DNA of 64,000 bases from Chrysomallon squamiferum (lineage: Eukaryota > Mollusca > Gastropoda > Neomphalida > Peltospiridae), in NCBI GenBank assembly GCA_012295275.1, contig CM022670.1:6440161-6504160 (forward strand), given 5' to 3'. Positions 28,353 to 42,440 of this stretch are shown here, in pieces. A program made the translations under genes and the position numbers. Under the pieces are notes generated by a model. It was not told the origin of the DNA, searched no databases, and saw only the letters and a program-made list of their open reading frames with translations. Positions within the stretch are counted from its first letter, which is position 1. Each line of letters begins with the position of its first letter.

Positions 28353-29515
28353 AAAAATAATGGAGAAATAAAAATATGTTATTTTATTATTAGCAACAAC
28401 AAAAAACAACAACAAATAAAACAAAAATAAAACAATAATTTGGAAGTATACAACATATATTTAAGACATTTCTTAATATATATTATACAGTCGCTGTTTT
28501 TGGGGGGTTATTCTGTTTTTATTTATTTATTATTATTATTTTTTTATATTTAGTTTATTTTTTTTTTTTTCAATTGTACTTTACTATTGTGATTAATGAC
28601 ATTTCAGCGTGTTGCGTAACTGCGGACTCAGATTCAACTGCAGGTTTTAATCATCAGCTAATAAACGAATGAATGTTTTACGATGATACAGCACAAAAAA
28701 GAAAGAAATCTCATTATTGTAGAGATGAAACAACAATAAAATACATAATTAATGACTTTGTTTAATTATCGACGTTTAGATTAGCTACATGCTAAATTCG
28801 TCGTCATGGTTACAAAGAAGGTTTCGTGTGATACATCTTCTAAATTAAAATTAAATTAAATTATAAAAAGTTTTATGTGCGTGTGTGTCAGATACAGATA
28901 TAGATATGTATGTTGGCACTGCTTGCATATTTCACACAGCTTTCAAACATATTTTTTCCATTGCATTATATTACTAGTATACGTGTTTACTTAAATTTAA
29001 AGGTATAAGTGATATCATAGTTGTTGTTTTTTTTTTTTTTTACATAAAGTATAGTCATTTAATTTTTACATTTCACAAATTCTGAGGTACTTAATTTAAT
29101 CTCAGTTTTATTCTTTAGTCATAACATGCTCGATCTTTCAGCGTTCAATAATTAAAATGCTTCACCAGGTACATTACACTGAGTCGCGTTAATTGAGGTC
29201 AAAGTTCAGATCACCAAGGAGTAAATAATTCTTTTCGCCTGATTGGTTTTAATTATCTGTGGGGGGGGAACTGCTTGTTAAAACAAGTAAGTTAATTAAT
29301 ATTTTACATTCCAGATTTTTTAAATTGAAACAAATTATACGGTCTAAAAATAAAATTTATAAGGTTTTTAAATACTTAAGAAATAGATTTGTGCTTATGT
29401 GTGTAATAATTCTTTTTTAGATTTATAATCAAATGTGAAATTGAAATATTAACTAAATGGCATGTTGTTTTTGTTTCATTAATTTAATATCATTACTCTT
29501 TTTTCTTGCTCTGTC

Positions 29516-29517
29516 TT

Positions 29518-29548
<31 letters not shown>

Positions 29549-29563
29549 TTATTATTATTATTG

Positions 29564-29606
<43 letters not shown>

Positions 29607-29609
29607 TTT
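29516..29609. repeat. TTC, TTA and TTTA microsatellites in series
   Basis: Three adjoining pyrimidine-rich and AT arrays with unit change TTC to TTA to TTTA. Confidence 0.93.
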
Positions 29610-30158
29610 GTCAGACTACCAAACGTTAATATCATCTTCAACAGGAAATAATACTGTACACTGTAACCACATGTGTTTTCAGTTCGCTTAAAACCATGTA
29701 CAAGTAAATTGCTATTTAGCTTTGTGATCAGAAACTAACATTATTATGAGTTTTAAAATCTATAATTATTTTAGAAGTGAAACCCGAACTGTTACTAATT
29801 AAACTAATTAACAAATGACAGGATCCGATCTTCGTTACGTGTAGGGGGAGATGGTAGGTAGTTCTAAATACACAAAATGTACCTGTATGAAGAAGTACTC
29901 ATAGCTGAAACGTACACACACGCACACGCACATTCACAAACATATACAAATACACACAAACACATTAACGTACACATACACACACAAACAAATACAAGAA
30001 CACACACACACAAACACACATACAAAAGACTGCTTTTTTGTTCGTGCGAGTTAGCAGTTAAAATGAATGTAAAAAATATTAATAATGATTATTACTATTG
30101 TTGTTCTTGTTTTTGTTCTGCTTGTTCTTCTTGATCTTCTTTTTCTTCTTCTTGTTAT

Positions 30159-30184
30159 TGTTGTTATTATTATTATTATTATTA

Positions 30185-30234
<50 letters not shown>
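30159..30234. repeat. (ATT)n microsatellite
   Basis: ATT array with one AATT interruption near 30183. Confidence 0.95.
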
Positions 30235-30236
<2 letters not shown>

Positions 30237-32029
30237 GAGAATATGTATTTTACAGGCTGGAGCTTTATGCAAACACACACACACACACACATACATACAT
30301 GCTTACATAATTACACACAGAAAAACAGAGCAAGGGTTGGAATTGATGAAACCTCAAAGTTCATCCAGTCTTAGGCTATCTCACGGAAACACGGGAGTTG
30401 GTTTTGCTCTGATGACTGTAATTATACTAGTTAAATTAGTTGATTCCTCCCCAGTGTGAAGACTACACAAACTGACAGATCAGCGAGTTTGGTAATGTAG
30501 GAATACCGCAAAGAACAGAGATGAGACAACAACTGTCTGAAGAGAGAGAGTAGAGTGCACTGCGAGAAGATTCGAGCCAATTATAGATTGTAACACCAAA
30601 CAGCTGCTTTTTGCCGCCTCTGCACAACAAACTCTTTCTTGACCACGCTGCTTTGATGGCGATGGTAAAACGTTTCTTGCCTTCGGTAGGAATTAGTTTG
30701 TATTAATGTCAGATGCAGTTGATGAAAGCTGGAATGAAATGTGAAATATTGACGAGTTTGGAAAATCGAGAGACACTTAAAAATGTCGTCTGTTAGTCAG
30801 ACGATTTGATCAGTTGATTAGAAGAAGAAAAATGGTTTAAGAGTTGAGAAAATTAACTCCAGCAGACTCTGGTAATTGTTTCCGATCACTGTTTAACGAC
30901 GATTATGTCACAGAGTAATGATGAGACGATGCTGAAAAAGATTAGTTTTCGTCCCGCCGCAAGCTACGTGTTAGAAAACTACAGAGTGGCAGTCCTCCTA
31001 CAGTTGTTACGTTACGTTATTGTTAACCTCTGTTTGAGTCAACACGTAATGACTGAATATTATAGTTTAAGAGAGAGAAATACATTTGTTACTAACAGTA
31101 TTTTTATACACATCTCGTGTAGGTATTTCAGGCTGCTTTTCCTTCTACACAGGATCAAGGTAGACTGAGGCTGTTACGAACTGTTATAATGTTTGAGGTT
31201 TAGAAATCGCACTACAACTGTCAAGTTGTCATGACAGTTAATGTAATACTCAGGAGATGCTAATATAAGCCAGAGACAAGCAGAAGTTGCCAAATACCAA
31301 ATATTCAGCATCAGTTTTCAAAACTAGTTGTGTTAGTTAAGTAAATACCTCTACACATTTCGTCTAATTTAGAAAATAAAGGTTTCTCATTCAGTCATTC
31401 ATTCTAGAGCTAACTAACCATGTGTAACGACTTTTTGAAATCTAGAGTGTAAGAGTAATCAAAGAAAACGAAATATTAAAATAATTAAATGTAATATGGG
31501 TTACAGTTTCTAGAATTATTTTCTGTTTTTGGCTTCATGACTGAATGTCAGAGCGATGTAAAGACTTTATAAGTTTTAATTAGGTACATCGTGGATGTAC
31601 GTCTTGGTTCGGATAAGTTCAAGTGAAGAGGTCTGCACTAATTTAACACTTACAGCGACATTTTGCAAATTTATACACATTTTGTCGTAAATTGTTATAT
31701 TTCAGAATTGTCTTAATTATATTATTATTATTAGTTTATTTTTATTTATTTTTCTTCAGTTTTTGCACGTCTTGTTCATGTAATTTGTCACGTGAGATAA
31801 AACGTTTTTCTCCGTGTACGTAACTGACGTTTGAGAAATTCACTGTCATCTTACTGATACCAATTACCTTTCTTCTTCAAAACATAAACTGAATTATGTC
31901 CCTTCTGAAAGAGAATTACCTCCCTTCATAAACATATCTACGGCGTCGTTTTGTTAATACAAATCATATTGACGCCATTTTGTTGTGAGCAATTAAATTA
32001 CGTGTTATTTGTCTGTCATATCAACACTA

Positions 32030-32345
32030 ATTGCCTGCTACGCTTCAAGGCAAATGCTATTAGCAGATGATCAAAGAAAGGCTGGAACAATATGCTAGCC
32101 AATACTTCCTCTCTTCACACCACAGGCTCGCAGTAAATCATAAGCCCGCAACAAATGCGTAACATGGTTATGCATGAAAATCCCTCCAGAGTTCAGCGCT
32201 CATCTGGGTAATTTTAATTAAGTGCACTAATCATTAATTAGTCCCGGCCTGCCAACACGCTGGTCAATTCCAGACTGGCCACGCGAAGCTGGCTGGAAAT
32301 GTCCAAACTGTTTGTGGTCATTTTACTGCTGTCTGTCACGTATGA
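32030..32345. promoter_or_regulatory. Candidate conserved noncoding or enhancer block
   Basis: About 300 bp of balanced composition without simple repeats, in an AT-rich desert. It contains AGATGATCAAAG (32065-32076, TCF/LEF-like), a POU-like TATGCATGAAAAT (about 32169) and homeodomain cores TTTTAATTAAG and TCATTAATTAG (32213-32241). Frames are broken on both strands, so it is not coding. The function is inference. Confidence 0.3.
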
Positions 32346-32711
32346 ACGATATGATAGTCCAGTGACGTGATTACGTTTTCACCCGCTCACTTTTCAGAAA
32401 CGTTCTCTTTGTGCTGAAGTGAAATCTTCAGACGTCTCGTGTTTTGTAAGATGGCGGACTCTGTAAACAAACACGGGTTTAATTTACTGGATAAATCTGC
32501 GCACTGTTCACTAACAAACATCTGTATGTTAATCTGAAATCGAGTTCTTTCTGAGAAAGTTTAATTTAGAACTACTTCGGGGATTTCAAATTAAGCCGAT
32601 GACTGGCGCGATCCGCGACCACGAGGCTATTTTTGACCTGATGAACAAAAGCCAGAAATGTGCGTTTGTGTGAGTGTGTGTGTGTGTGTATGTGTGTGTC
32701 AGAGAAAGAGT

Positions 32712-32714
<3 letters not shown>

Positions 32715-32784
<70 letters not shown>

Positions 32785-32803
32785 CAAAGTTTATCTCAAC
32801 ATT

Positions 32804-32837
<34 letters not shown>

Positions 32838-32880
32838 CGATGATGATGATGATGATGATGATGATAATAATAATAATATG
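32715..32880. repeat. (GA)n array followed by GAT-type repeats
   Basis: GA array 32715-32781, a 20-bp spacer, then GATGAT/GATTAT/AAT repeats to 32880. Confidence 0.95.
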
Positions 32881-33328
32881 ATGCAGGGTATTGAAAGTTA
32901 ACGTCTGTACTGAAAAGCAGTTTGAAAGCCCATTACTAGATATAAATAAAAGCTGCTAATAGTTTGCTATAAAGATAATAATTTAAAATGAAATCACAAT
33001 ACTTTTAATGTTCTGAATCAAGCAGTGATTAACTTGAAAACAGGGCGAAAGAGGACTGCCACTCTCTCAGACATCGCTTCAGAAAATGTGTGTTATTTAC
33101 ATTTTACTGAACAAATAAAATAATTAATCAGTTTTTATTGCCTATTATATAATATTTTTTAATAATCTGTTTTTCTAATTTTATTTTTAAAAAATACAAC
33201 TTTTAAACATTTACAATATTAACTCAATGCACATAATTAGAACACATCTTTAATAGTAATTGCAACTTTAGAAATATTAAAATATGAAATGATAACTGTT
33301 TGGTTGGAGGTTTTCTTTTGTTAAATCT

Positions 33329-33430
<102 letters not shown>

Positions 33431-34213
33431 TTCTTCTTAACGTACGCTGTATGTTTTGACTTGCATAAAAGTTCTATAAATCAAAACTGTATTTAACACT
33501 TTCTGAATCCTGAAAATTAAAGGGCTAAATTTAATGAACAGAATGAAAGTTTTAATCGTGTTTTTTCTTTTACAGTGTTTTTAATCGCCAGTGCAAAAAT
33601 AATAAGGAACTATAAAATTAATTAATAATGTGAATAATTTTTTGTTTGGACTGAACAAGCGTGTAGTTTGGGGTTAAAACAAAGTTAACGAAATGTGATA
33701 AATTATCTGAGAAAAGATTTGATTTACAGTCTGCTTCTTCTACTCTTTGTCTGACGCCGTGAAGCGCATCATCTTGATAACATGACTCAGTCGACATCAG
33801 GGTCTTCACGATAACACGCAGCGCGAAGCCACAGGGCTACGCAGCGGCGAACGCACACGGAATGACACGAATATATGCGATGATTGACGAACGCTAAACT
33901 TGTAGGGTTTTGGCTGCATGATTTGTTCACGGTGTCGTCCTCTGTTAGACATCTGTTTTATACAATTAATCGATGGACGTTGTTGGTGTCGTACGGCTTC
34001 GACTGATGAAGTCTTTCTTAGATTAATGAACTTTATATTTAAAGTAATGTCCGTCTGCCTTTACAAAGTGTTTGACCATCTAAACTAAGGTTAATTCTAA
34101 GAGATATCGTCTGTGTTTACAAAACACCTTGAGTGTCCTAACATTAATATATAACTGAACCCAAACAAACTGTTTCTCAAATTGTTATTAGATTGTTTTT
34201 CTATTATGCACAA

Positions 34214-34215
<2 letters not shown>

Positions 34216-34298
<83 letters not shown>
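34216..34298. repeat. (TC)n microsatellite
   Basis: TC array of about 83 bp with one TTT interruption near its end, followed by ACAT repeats to about 34348. Confidence 0.97.
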
Positions 34299-34349
34299 AC
34301 ATAAATCATACATACATACATACTTATATACATACATACATACATACAA

Positions 34350-34535
34350 GGCTGTCTTGATATCGGTATCGCCGTCCGCCTTCGGTGTGCGGGCGAATGG
34401 GTGTCATACGTTCGATTCTCGTCAGCGGCATTTGACGGTGTTTGTGAGGTCGTGACTGGACCTTGATTTCCTGCGCCAATACATCCCCGAATATTGTCTA
34501 TGTGCAGAGTCTAATCAAACGTACACAAGATAGAG
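34350..34535 (+). mobile_element. tRNA-derived SINE-like element
   Basis: A GC-richer block set between ACAT repeats. It begins with a tRNA-like head (GGTATCGCCGTCCGCC region) and has a good RNA polymerase III B-box-like word, ACGTTCGATTCTCG, at 34408-34421, about 60 nt in. A non-tRNA body follows to about 34535. The A box is imperfect. No target-site duplication could be assigned because of the flanking simple repeats. The family is not identified. Confidence 0.5.
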
Positions 34536-36049
34536 AATATGCATATATAAATACATGGACACATACATACACAGTTAATAAAGTGAGAGAATAAATAACC
34601 AGTATGAGACTAGATAAACTGTGAGATTATATATATATATTTTTTTTTTTTTTGAACAAACATATTACCACAGTTACACAAAACCGTGTCAAACAAATAA
34701 CCGACAATATTTTTAGGACAGAGTCACGTGACAACACGTCTTATTAGATTTGTCTTGGTCAAATTAGATAATTACCGGATGACTCGACGGGGGACCTGAC
34801 GTCGCTGCCGCTGTTTATCTGTCTTCATCTGCCGGCAGCACGACGTCCGTTGTTGGGATATGATTACTGGCTAAACCGACGGACGACGGTTTGGTCAGCG
34901 GTACTGTAAACCTAGTCACGTGACGTATGTTCGATATATTATTATAGAGTCGACCCAATTTTAGTCTGATTTGATCAGTTTGGCTTAGATGGTGTGTGGA
35001 GATATTAGAAATGGTTTCTGTTCTGTCATCTTAATTTTAAATCAAATGATAACTGAGTAACCGGTTTCTGCTTCAGGATATGTGTCTTACTTGTACAAAG
35101 AGGTGGAAAACAGTCGCAGCCATTTGCTTGTAATCCACTTTCATTTAAAGAGTTCCATTTTTCCAGGCGCTATTTTCGTCAGAGCTTCCTGCAAATGTCA
35201 AATTTCATCGGCAGCGAGGCTGTTTTCAAACCAATCCATTAGAGCCGTGCGACATATTTGTCTGACAATAACGTTAAAGAAAGAATTTTTATGTTTTCTA
35301 ATATCTATGTTAATCTGATGCCGTTTAGGTTGTCGTCAAATTTAATTTGGCGGCATTTTGCAGCGGTAATGACGTTTTCATAATAAAATAACTGTAAAAT
35401 AGCGAGAAAAATTAATACGAAGAAATAATAACTTGGTTACCTCACTGTAAAAAAAATTAACACAAAAAAATATAACAATAAAGTCTTGAGAAAATTAATA
35501 TAACACAAACTGATATTGTTTAAAAAAAATAATAATAATTGCAAGAAAAAAGAGAATATTTGGGAATAAATCAGATGTCTTCGGAATGATAACTTTTTCT
35601 TGATAATATTTTATTAAAATGTTCAAAGTGATTTAAAACAAATGCCACAACAATTATTTTAAACGATAGAAAAAAAACAAATACATCATAATTATATTTA
35701 AAAAAAAAAACGAAAAGTAAAAACAACAGAACAACAAATTATTAAAGAAAAAAAGCTGACAAACGGAACAAACATTTATTGCTAGAAAAATTTTTCGTTT
35801 TATTCAAATTAAAAAAAAAAAAAGAAAGAAAAGAAAGAAAAAATAAACGTACAATTACGTTCTCGCTTCGTACTATTTGATAAATTATATTCTTCACGAG
35901 TGAAATTTATTTAATATGTAACAAATATCCAATATTTGAAGTAAAGTTTTAATTTGGAGGAAATTTTGGCTGCTGTAAGAAATATCACTGTAAAACATGA
36001 AATTTAGATAACATTTAGTCATTTTATTTCTTTAAGATATTATTATTTT

Positions 36050-36064
36050 TATTATTTTTATTAC

Positions 36065-36116
<52 letters not shown>
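36050..36116. repeat. (ATT)n microsatellite
   Basis: ATT array, slightly interrupted at the left end. Confidence 0.95.
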
Positions 36117-36234
36117 CGTACATTTAACTGTTAAGTATTGAAAATTTTCCTAGATATATATTTTTCTTGTTGTGTGTATGTGCGTGTATCAGTTGTTTTA
36201 ATGACAGTTTGGAAAACAAACGCATAACGTTCAA

Positions 36235-36560
36235 GAGACGTTTTATTATCAACACACGAATCTCGTAATGGAGGAGCTGGCAGCGAGGTCCGCCATTTTC
36301 ACAGCAATCGTGCGCCGTGTGCCGCAGTAAACACGTTTAAATTTACATTTAGCAGCGGAGTTATGAAACCACCCCCGATCAGACACAACCGTTTTATATC
36401 CTGAGTGGAAGCATAATTCACATTTTACTCCATTTCGCTGCTCATCGCTCTGCCATTGCTGGAAATACGTCACGCAGAGAACGTGGCATTAATCACGTGA
36501 CCACGCCGCGTGATGCACTGCAATAAAGGCGATAGGCTGACCCTAAAACGTTATATCACG
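36235..36560. promoter_or_regulatory. Candidate noncoding conserved block with YY1- and E-box-like words
   Basis: Repeat-poor block with GTCCGCCATTTTCAC (YY1-like in reverse), AATCACGTGACCACG and ATATCACGTGG (CACGTG E-boxes, near 36494 and 36555). Neither strand encodes a recognisable product. Confidence 0.25.
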
Positions 36561-38242
36561 TGGTCATTATGGAAGTTTAAAAAAAAGAAAAGAATCGACG
36601 GCTGGTGTGGGCATAGGTTCCAGTACAATTATTTTCAGTTTTTAATGTGTGTGTGTGCGTGTGTTTTCTTTTTTTTTTTCCTGCATTAATTAAAACCCCA
36701 TGTCTGTTTTTTTTCATTGTTACCCGGTAATTAAAGACCCGTGTCCATGTTTTTATTTTTATTCAGTAATTAAAGAGCGCGGGTCCGTGTTTTCAGTGTT
36801 ATTCAATAATTAAAGGCGTGGAATCTGTGTTTTATCTAAGTCGCGTTTTTAATGGAAAAACACTGCATGTACTCGGACCAGACGGCCGTAACGTCAAACA
36901 GACAACGTCCTGCAACCACTCACAAACTGACAACGTAGATAGCGCTGTTGACGTGTTTTTGAAAGATGTTATGTCGGCGTTTGCGGAATCAGCTAATTAA
37001 AAAATTTCTCTTTAGTCCTTCAGTCTCGTACAAGAGGATCCATTAACAAAATGAACAAGTCGATAGCGGAAGTGGAGTTAATCGAACTTTCCCCTCAAGA
37101 GTTATCTTCATCTGTCCTACAGTTTCTTCCTTCTTTTTTTGTTCTTCTTATTTTTAGAAATTTTCATAGTACCAGCTGAATAAATTTTCAAATAGTATTT
37201 CAATTTTAATTACTTTTGATATTTGAATTCATAAATATCAATTTAAAAAAAGTATATAGCATTTATTATAATTATCGTCATTATCATTGTCATCATTATC
37301 CTTATTATCCTTATTATTTTGTTGTTCTTGTTGTTGTTAGTATTATTACTATTATTACTATTAGTAGTAGCAGTAGTAGTATTAATAGTAATACCAGCAT
37401 TTTAGCAGCAATAGTAATACATGTTATTTTTGTTATTGCTGTTATGCACCTCAACTCATCATCAGCTACCACAACGACTTGTCAACCCTACTGTCATCAC
37501 GAACACTATACTTATCAGACATCATCTCTTCGTGTTTTCTTGTTCGTTAAATTATTATTCTACCTTGTTACTGTTCATAGTCTGCCAGCCTGTCTTTGTA
37601 ATTGTCAAATCCATATCTATCCGTAGACTCATCACTTTTTTTTTTTCCTTCTGATTTTTAATTTCTTTACAAATCATCGACAATTTTCTTTCCTATATCA
37701 ACCAACTGTTTGTGTCTTATCATCCATTATCTTTGCTTTCTTTCTGTCTGTCATGAAATCTTCATTTACATATCACAGAAATCTTGCGTGATCGCATCCG
37801 TTTTCAAAGGCAGCAATTTTGTATGGGATAATGTCACTTGCACAATAGAGCTGAGTTTTTCTCCTCCGGTCTGTTTTGCTGTGGTTTTTTTTATATATAT
37901 ATATATAAAAGGAATACAATATTCACGTAAAGTAAAATGAGAAGATTTGCATGTGTGACAGGCTTTGTTTGGCATTGATTCTCTTTTGTGGTTCATCTTT
38001 GTGTTTTGTTGTTTCTTTGTCTTCTTTTGTTTACCATATTTTTTGGTCTATATGTTAAAGAAGAAAAGAGTGAGAGAATACATGTGTGTGTATGTGTGAG
38101 AATATATATTTATATGTATGTTTGTATATATTTGTAGTTGTGTATGTTTGTATGTGTTTGAGTATATATGTATGTATATGTATATATATTTGTGTCTCTA
38201 TATGTATATGAGTATATGTCTCTGTATTATATATGTGTGTAT

Positions 38243-38251
<9 letters not shown>

Positions 38252-38301
<50 letters not shown>
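38252..38301. repeat. (GT)n microsatellite
   Basis: Pure GT array of about 50 bp after a degenerate TATG-rich stretch (38095-38250). Confidence 0.95.
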
Positions 38302-38304
<3 letters not shown>

Positions 38305-39147
38305 ACTCTGGGTTTCTTTTTTGCTTTTCCCAATACTTTTTCTAGAATTATATTTCTGCACTGTAAAATAAAAAGGCAACATTTTCCTGGATATAAAAAT
38401 ATTTGCATTACACAGTACAGCACCATCATTTGACAAAATATTAATTTTAGTTTATATCTAGAAGCGGTAAATTCTTCTTTTTTTTTTAATCAACTTTTAA
38501 ATATTTTCTTAACAGAATTTTCTTTTTTCTATCTTTAATAACTTCTTTTGATGCATCATCATTTTTTTTTAAATTATAATACTAACACAATATCGTTTCT
38601 ATAAAATAAATACATTTTTAAAGTCGTTATATAACAGAAAAAACTATATTATAATATTCTTAAGTCCTAAAATCGTAAACGTTTTCTTCCTCTGACTTTC
38701 TTTCTCGAATTCGTCTCTTTCATGGCATCGTCTTTTTTAAATACTTTCTAAGACAGTGAGTCTTATCGATTCTTTTGGAACTAAATTTTTGCACATAGTT
38801 ATTCATAAAAACGTAAGTTTATTGTCAGCAGTTAAATTATTTATTAAAGAACTGAAAGTAATATGAGGAAATTGAAGTGTGTAAGTCTTTTATCAATTCA
38901 CAAAAAGTGGACGGTATTAAGAGAAAAGCAATTTGAACACGATCGAGTAATACTCATCGGTGTAGTTGTCGTCACGTAGATAAAATATCACTTCACACCC
39001 GACCTCGTATTGCACTGTCCACTGAACAAACAGAATATCGACTAATATCTGTCATTATCACTTTACAAATGTTAAAGAGAGAGAAATGTCTTCTTTCACT
39101 TCTTGTTGATTTTTTTTATATTTTACTTAATTTGTTTTGTTGTTCGT

Positions 39148-39320
39148 TTTATTTTATTTATTTATTTATTTACTTATTTATTTATTTGTTTGTTTATTTA
39201 TTTACTTATTTATTCATTTATTCATTCATTCATTCATTTGATTTATTAAATTTTATTCTTTTGTTTATTTATTTACTTATTCATTCATTCATTCATTCAT
39301 TCATTTGATTTTATAAAATT
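39148..39320. repeat. TTTA/ATTC tetranucleotide repeats, duplicated block
   Basis: TTTA then ATTC runs end in GATTTAT.AAATTTTATTC at about 39240 and again at about 39307, so a block of about 65 bp appears duplicated. Confidence 0.85.
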
Positions 39321-41361
39321 TTATTCTTTTGTTTATTTGATCTTAATTTTTTTTCTTTCACTTCTCCTTTTATGTTTCTCTTATTTCATACATGTTAATC
39401 CAAGAAATAGCACGGGTTTTATAATCTGTTGTTCAGCAGGCTAATGTAAACTGTCATAAATAGATCTCTAAAAATCGTAAATATCAACCAACCACATTAA
39501 ATCACTTTTATATTACAACGAAAACAAATTTTCAGACTGTCATTCGTGTAAACATTTTGTACCAAAACAGACACTCAGACAAAATGACATTCAGTATTTA
39601 CAGTAATGTTTAACGCATTCAGCTGTCGAAGTCGAGTAGTTTGGCTGCTATCAAATATGGCTGATTCTACGTCAAGCTGATTTCATATTCTTGTCAGTCG
39701 TCCAGAATCGACATTATCGTCTTCTAGCTATTTACTGTCGTCTGCAAGTTTTCCATTGTCGTCGTCTGCCTGTAGGGGTATGAGACAGTGAGACGATGCA
39801 TGCAAAGAGAACGGAGAGCTAAAAGGTTCTTACGCGAAGCTTGTAGTTAGTGTAGGACTCCTGCCAGACTGGGTAATGAGCTGCTGATGATACATTAGAC
39901 ATATCTGTCTTCAGATGCACCTATTATGTCCATGAGGAAATCACGCATTAGCACCCGAACCTTTCACCCACACTGAGTGCTTTTACGTTGTCAGTCGCTA
40001 AGTACAGAAACACACTTCGAGTGCAGTCTTATGGATTGGTTCTCTGTTCTGGACCTACGGGACATGAAACAAAACACACTGTAGCCCAGCAGTTAGATGG
40101 CCGGCACAGATTCGCTATTTTCTCAGTCCATCTGCAGCCCCAAGAATTGTTTTATTACAAGAAAATATTTGGTGCTTTCGTCTCTAAGGTGTAATATATA
40201 CCAAAATTAGTTGCCACTGATATATTGGGTTTCTTCAGAAATAGCCAAATGTTTGACCGCCGACAGCTAATTTCAGAAAATTATCTAATATATCGTTAAA
40301 CTAAAATCACATTTTCACTTACTATATACGTATATCAAGAGATGCTTTGATACGATATGTACCAGCTCATAGATTGATACGACATGTGTATCATTTGTTA
40401 TCTGATACAATGAATGTAGCAGGTTATGAGTTGATACGATGTGTGTAAAAGGTCACTGGAATGATAGTACCGGATGGTTATTTGACATATCCTGTTATGC
40501 TTTAAAACAACATAGGTGTACCAGGTCTTTGTTTGAATTTGTTTTAAGTACAATAAAACAGAAAATCATCGCTAACCACGACGTCTTAAACTGACCATCA
40601 ATTTGCTTGTACGATTTTAACCCAGTAACTCTAAGTTCAAGTCACACTGTAGTGTCACAACACACATATTCATGAGTTCAAGATCGAAAAAACAAAAAAC
40701 AAAAAAGGAGATGTTATTAAACGCGGTGAAAATTTGAGCCGTGAAGTAATTGTTTGTCTTGGAATAGACAAACCAGAAACTTTACCATTTACAGGAACCG
40801 TGGGAAATTATATACAGTGAGTTGAGAACAGCTGCCAGTAAATATACACCATGTTTTTCATCTCTTCAGTAACTGGCCATTAAAATAATGATTATTTTAT
40901 TGCCAGAGAAAGATCTTTTTTTTTTTTTTTTTTTCTGTAATAAAGATTGTTTGAAGTAATCACCATTATTATCGCCAGTAGCTACGTCTGTTCCACTCAC
41001 TCAGGTCACGTGATATTTTCAAACACTGACACCGCAATGGAAACTTTCGTGACGTCATCTGTTGAGAGGTGATGTCCAATCAAGTAGAAGTGTTGTACAT
41101 TTTTTTTTTTTTTTTTAATTCCCAAGCTATGAAATATCGCAAATGAACAAGTAATAAAAATTTCAACATGTGAGCAATATAAAATTACGTCATATATTTT
41201 TGGGACAACGCGACCGGTTGACGTTGTCGCTGTTGTGGATGTTGTCAGTTTAATTAGATTAATGTAATCAGTATAATTAGATTTTAGGTAAAAGAAAAAT
41301 GTATGTGTTCAACTTACAATTACTGTAGGCTAAATATACGAACCTTTTTCTCTTGAACTGG

Positions 41362-41393
<32 letters not shown>

Positions 41394-41528
41394 CTTCTTT
41401 AGATAGATAAAAAACGAAAAAAAATAAAATAATAATAACAGATTTTTTTTAACGTAACACGGTCTCTCGGCCCGAACTTACAAAAGAATTAGAAAGCAAG
41501 GATTCATATTACATTGTAAAGGAAAAAT

Positions 41529-41540
41529 TGTTAAAAACAA

Positions 41541-41582
<42 letters not shown>

Positions 41583-41597
41583 TTGTTTTCAACATAT
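41529..41597. repeat. Long AT-rich palindrome
   Basis: Arms AAAACAATATTTATAT and ATATAAATATTGTTTT flank an AT array, and the symmetry extends with one mismatch into GTTAAAAAC/GTTTTCAAC. It could form a long hairpin or cruciform. Confidence 0.85.
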
Positions 41598-42039
41598 ATA
41601 TATATATATTTATAAAGAAAGAAAGAAAAAGAAATGAAGAAAAAATATAATTAATGAAGAACTTACCAAATAAATAAATAAATAAATAAATAAATCATTT
41701 TATGTACGATATTAATACAAAAAAGAGAAGAGAAAAACGTGATAAAATGTATTAATAATTATGGAAAGTGTCGGACTCTGTTTTGTCAGTCCAGGATTGT
41801 TTGAAATCTGAAAATCAAAAGAGCCCTCGGAAACACGAGGCATCCCAGACCCCCCGCCAATCCTCTCCCCTCCACACGCGCCTTTGTTTCTACGAGCTGA
41901 TTAAAAACTGACATGACCAAACCTTTTAAAAAAAAAAAAATTCTAAATGAACAGCGCCAAACTGTTCTGTGAGGACCTCTGCGAACTAATTCAGAGGAAT
42001 CCACTCGATGAAATGATGTAATGTTTTCTCGTAATGAAA

Positions 42040-42440
42040 CATAATTTTAATTTGTGCATCGACAAATGAGATTGCTAGGTGACGGTAATAGCTGCGTTAT
42101 CCAATTAGCGAAGTGCCGAATTTGCAGTCTTCTTTAAGATGTAAATGTGAAGATGCAGACTCATCACAAACCAATCTTCAGACCTGGTTTAATATCTCCT
42201 TAAATTAATAACCAATAATTAATAAATAACCAACAAGCTATTTTGCAGCTGCTGTTTTGGATCGTTATTAAAACTGCCAAAAACCTCCGGGCGCTGTACG
42301 GAAATACCAACTTGCCAAACACCGTTAGGCGAAAATTGCCGAGTTGTCAAATTGTGACAGACGGCAGAGTCGAACGTTTCCGAATAACATTATAGCTTCG
42401 CCGAGAATCACCGAATTAACAAACGTTGTAAGAAAGAAAA
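42040..42440. promoter_or_regulatory. Candidate noncoding conserved block
   Basis: About 400 bp free of microsatellites with balanced composition. It includes GTTATCCAATTAGCG and several TTGCCAA/TTGCCGA words, and many stops in all frames. Confidence 0.2.

Noticed and set aside
32453-32539. AAGATGGCGGACTCTG start-like context, plus strand
   Set aside because: It opens a frame of only about 28 codons with no donor or domain. Probably a YY1-like word or chance.
36249-36473. AAAATGGCGGACC as a possible translation start (minus strand)
   Set aside because: The frame from this ATG closes after about 15 codons. The word is better read as a YY1-like site.
40081-40120. TAGCCCAGCAGTTAGATGG as a tRNA A box
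   Set aside because: No B box at the right distance and no cloverleaf. Too weak to call.
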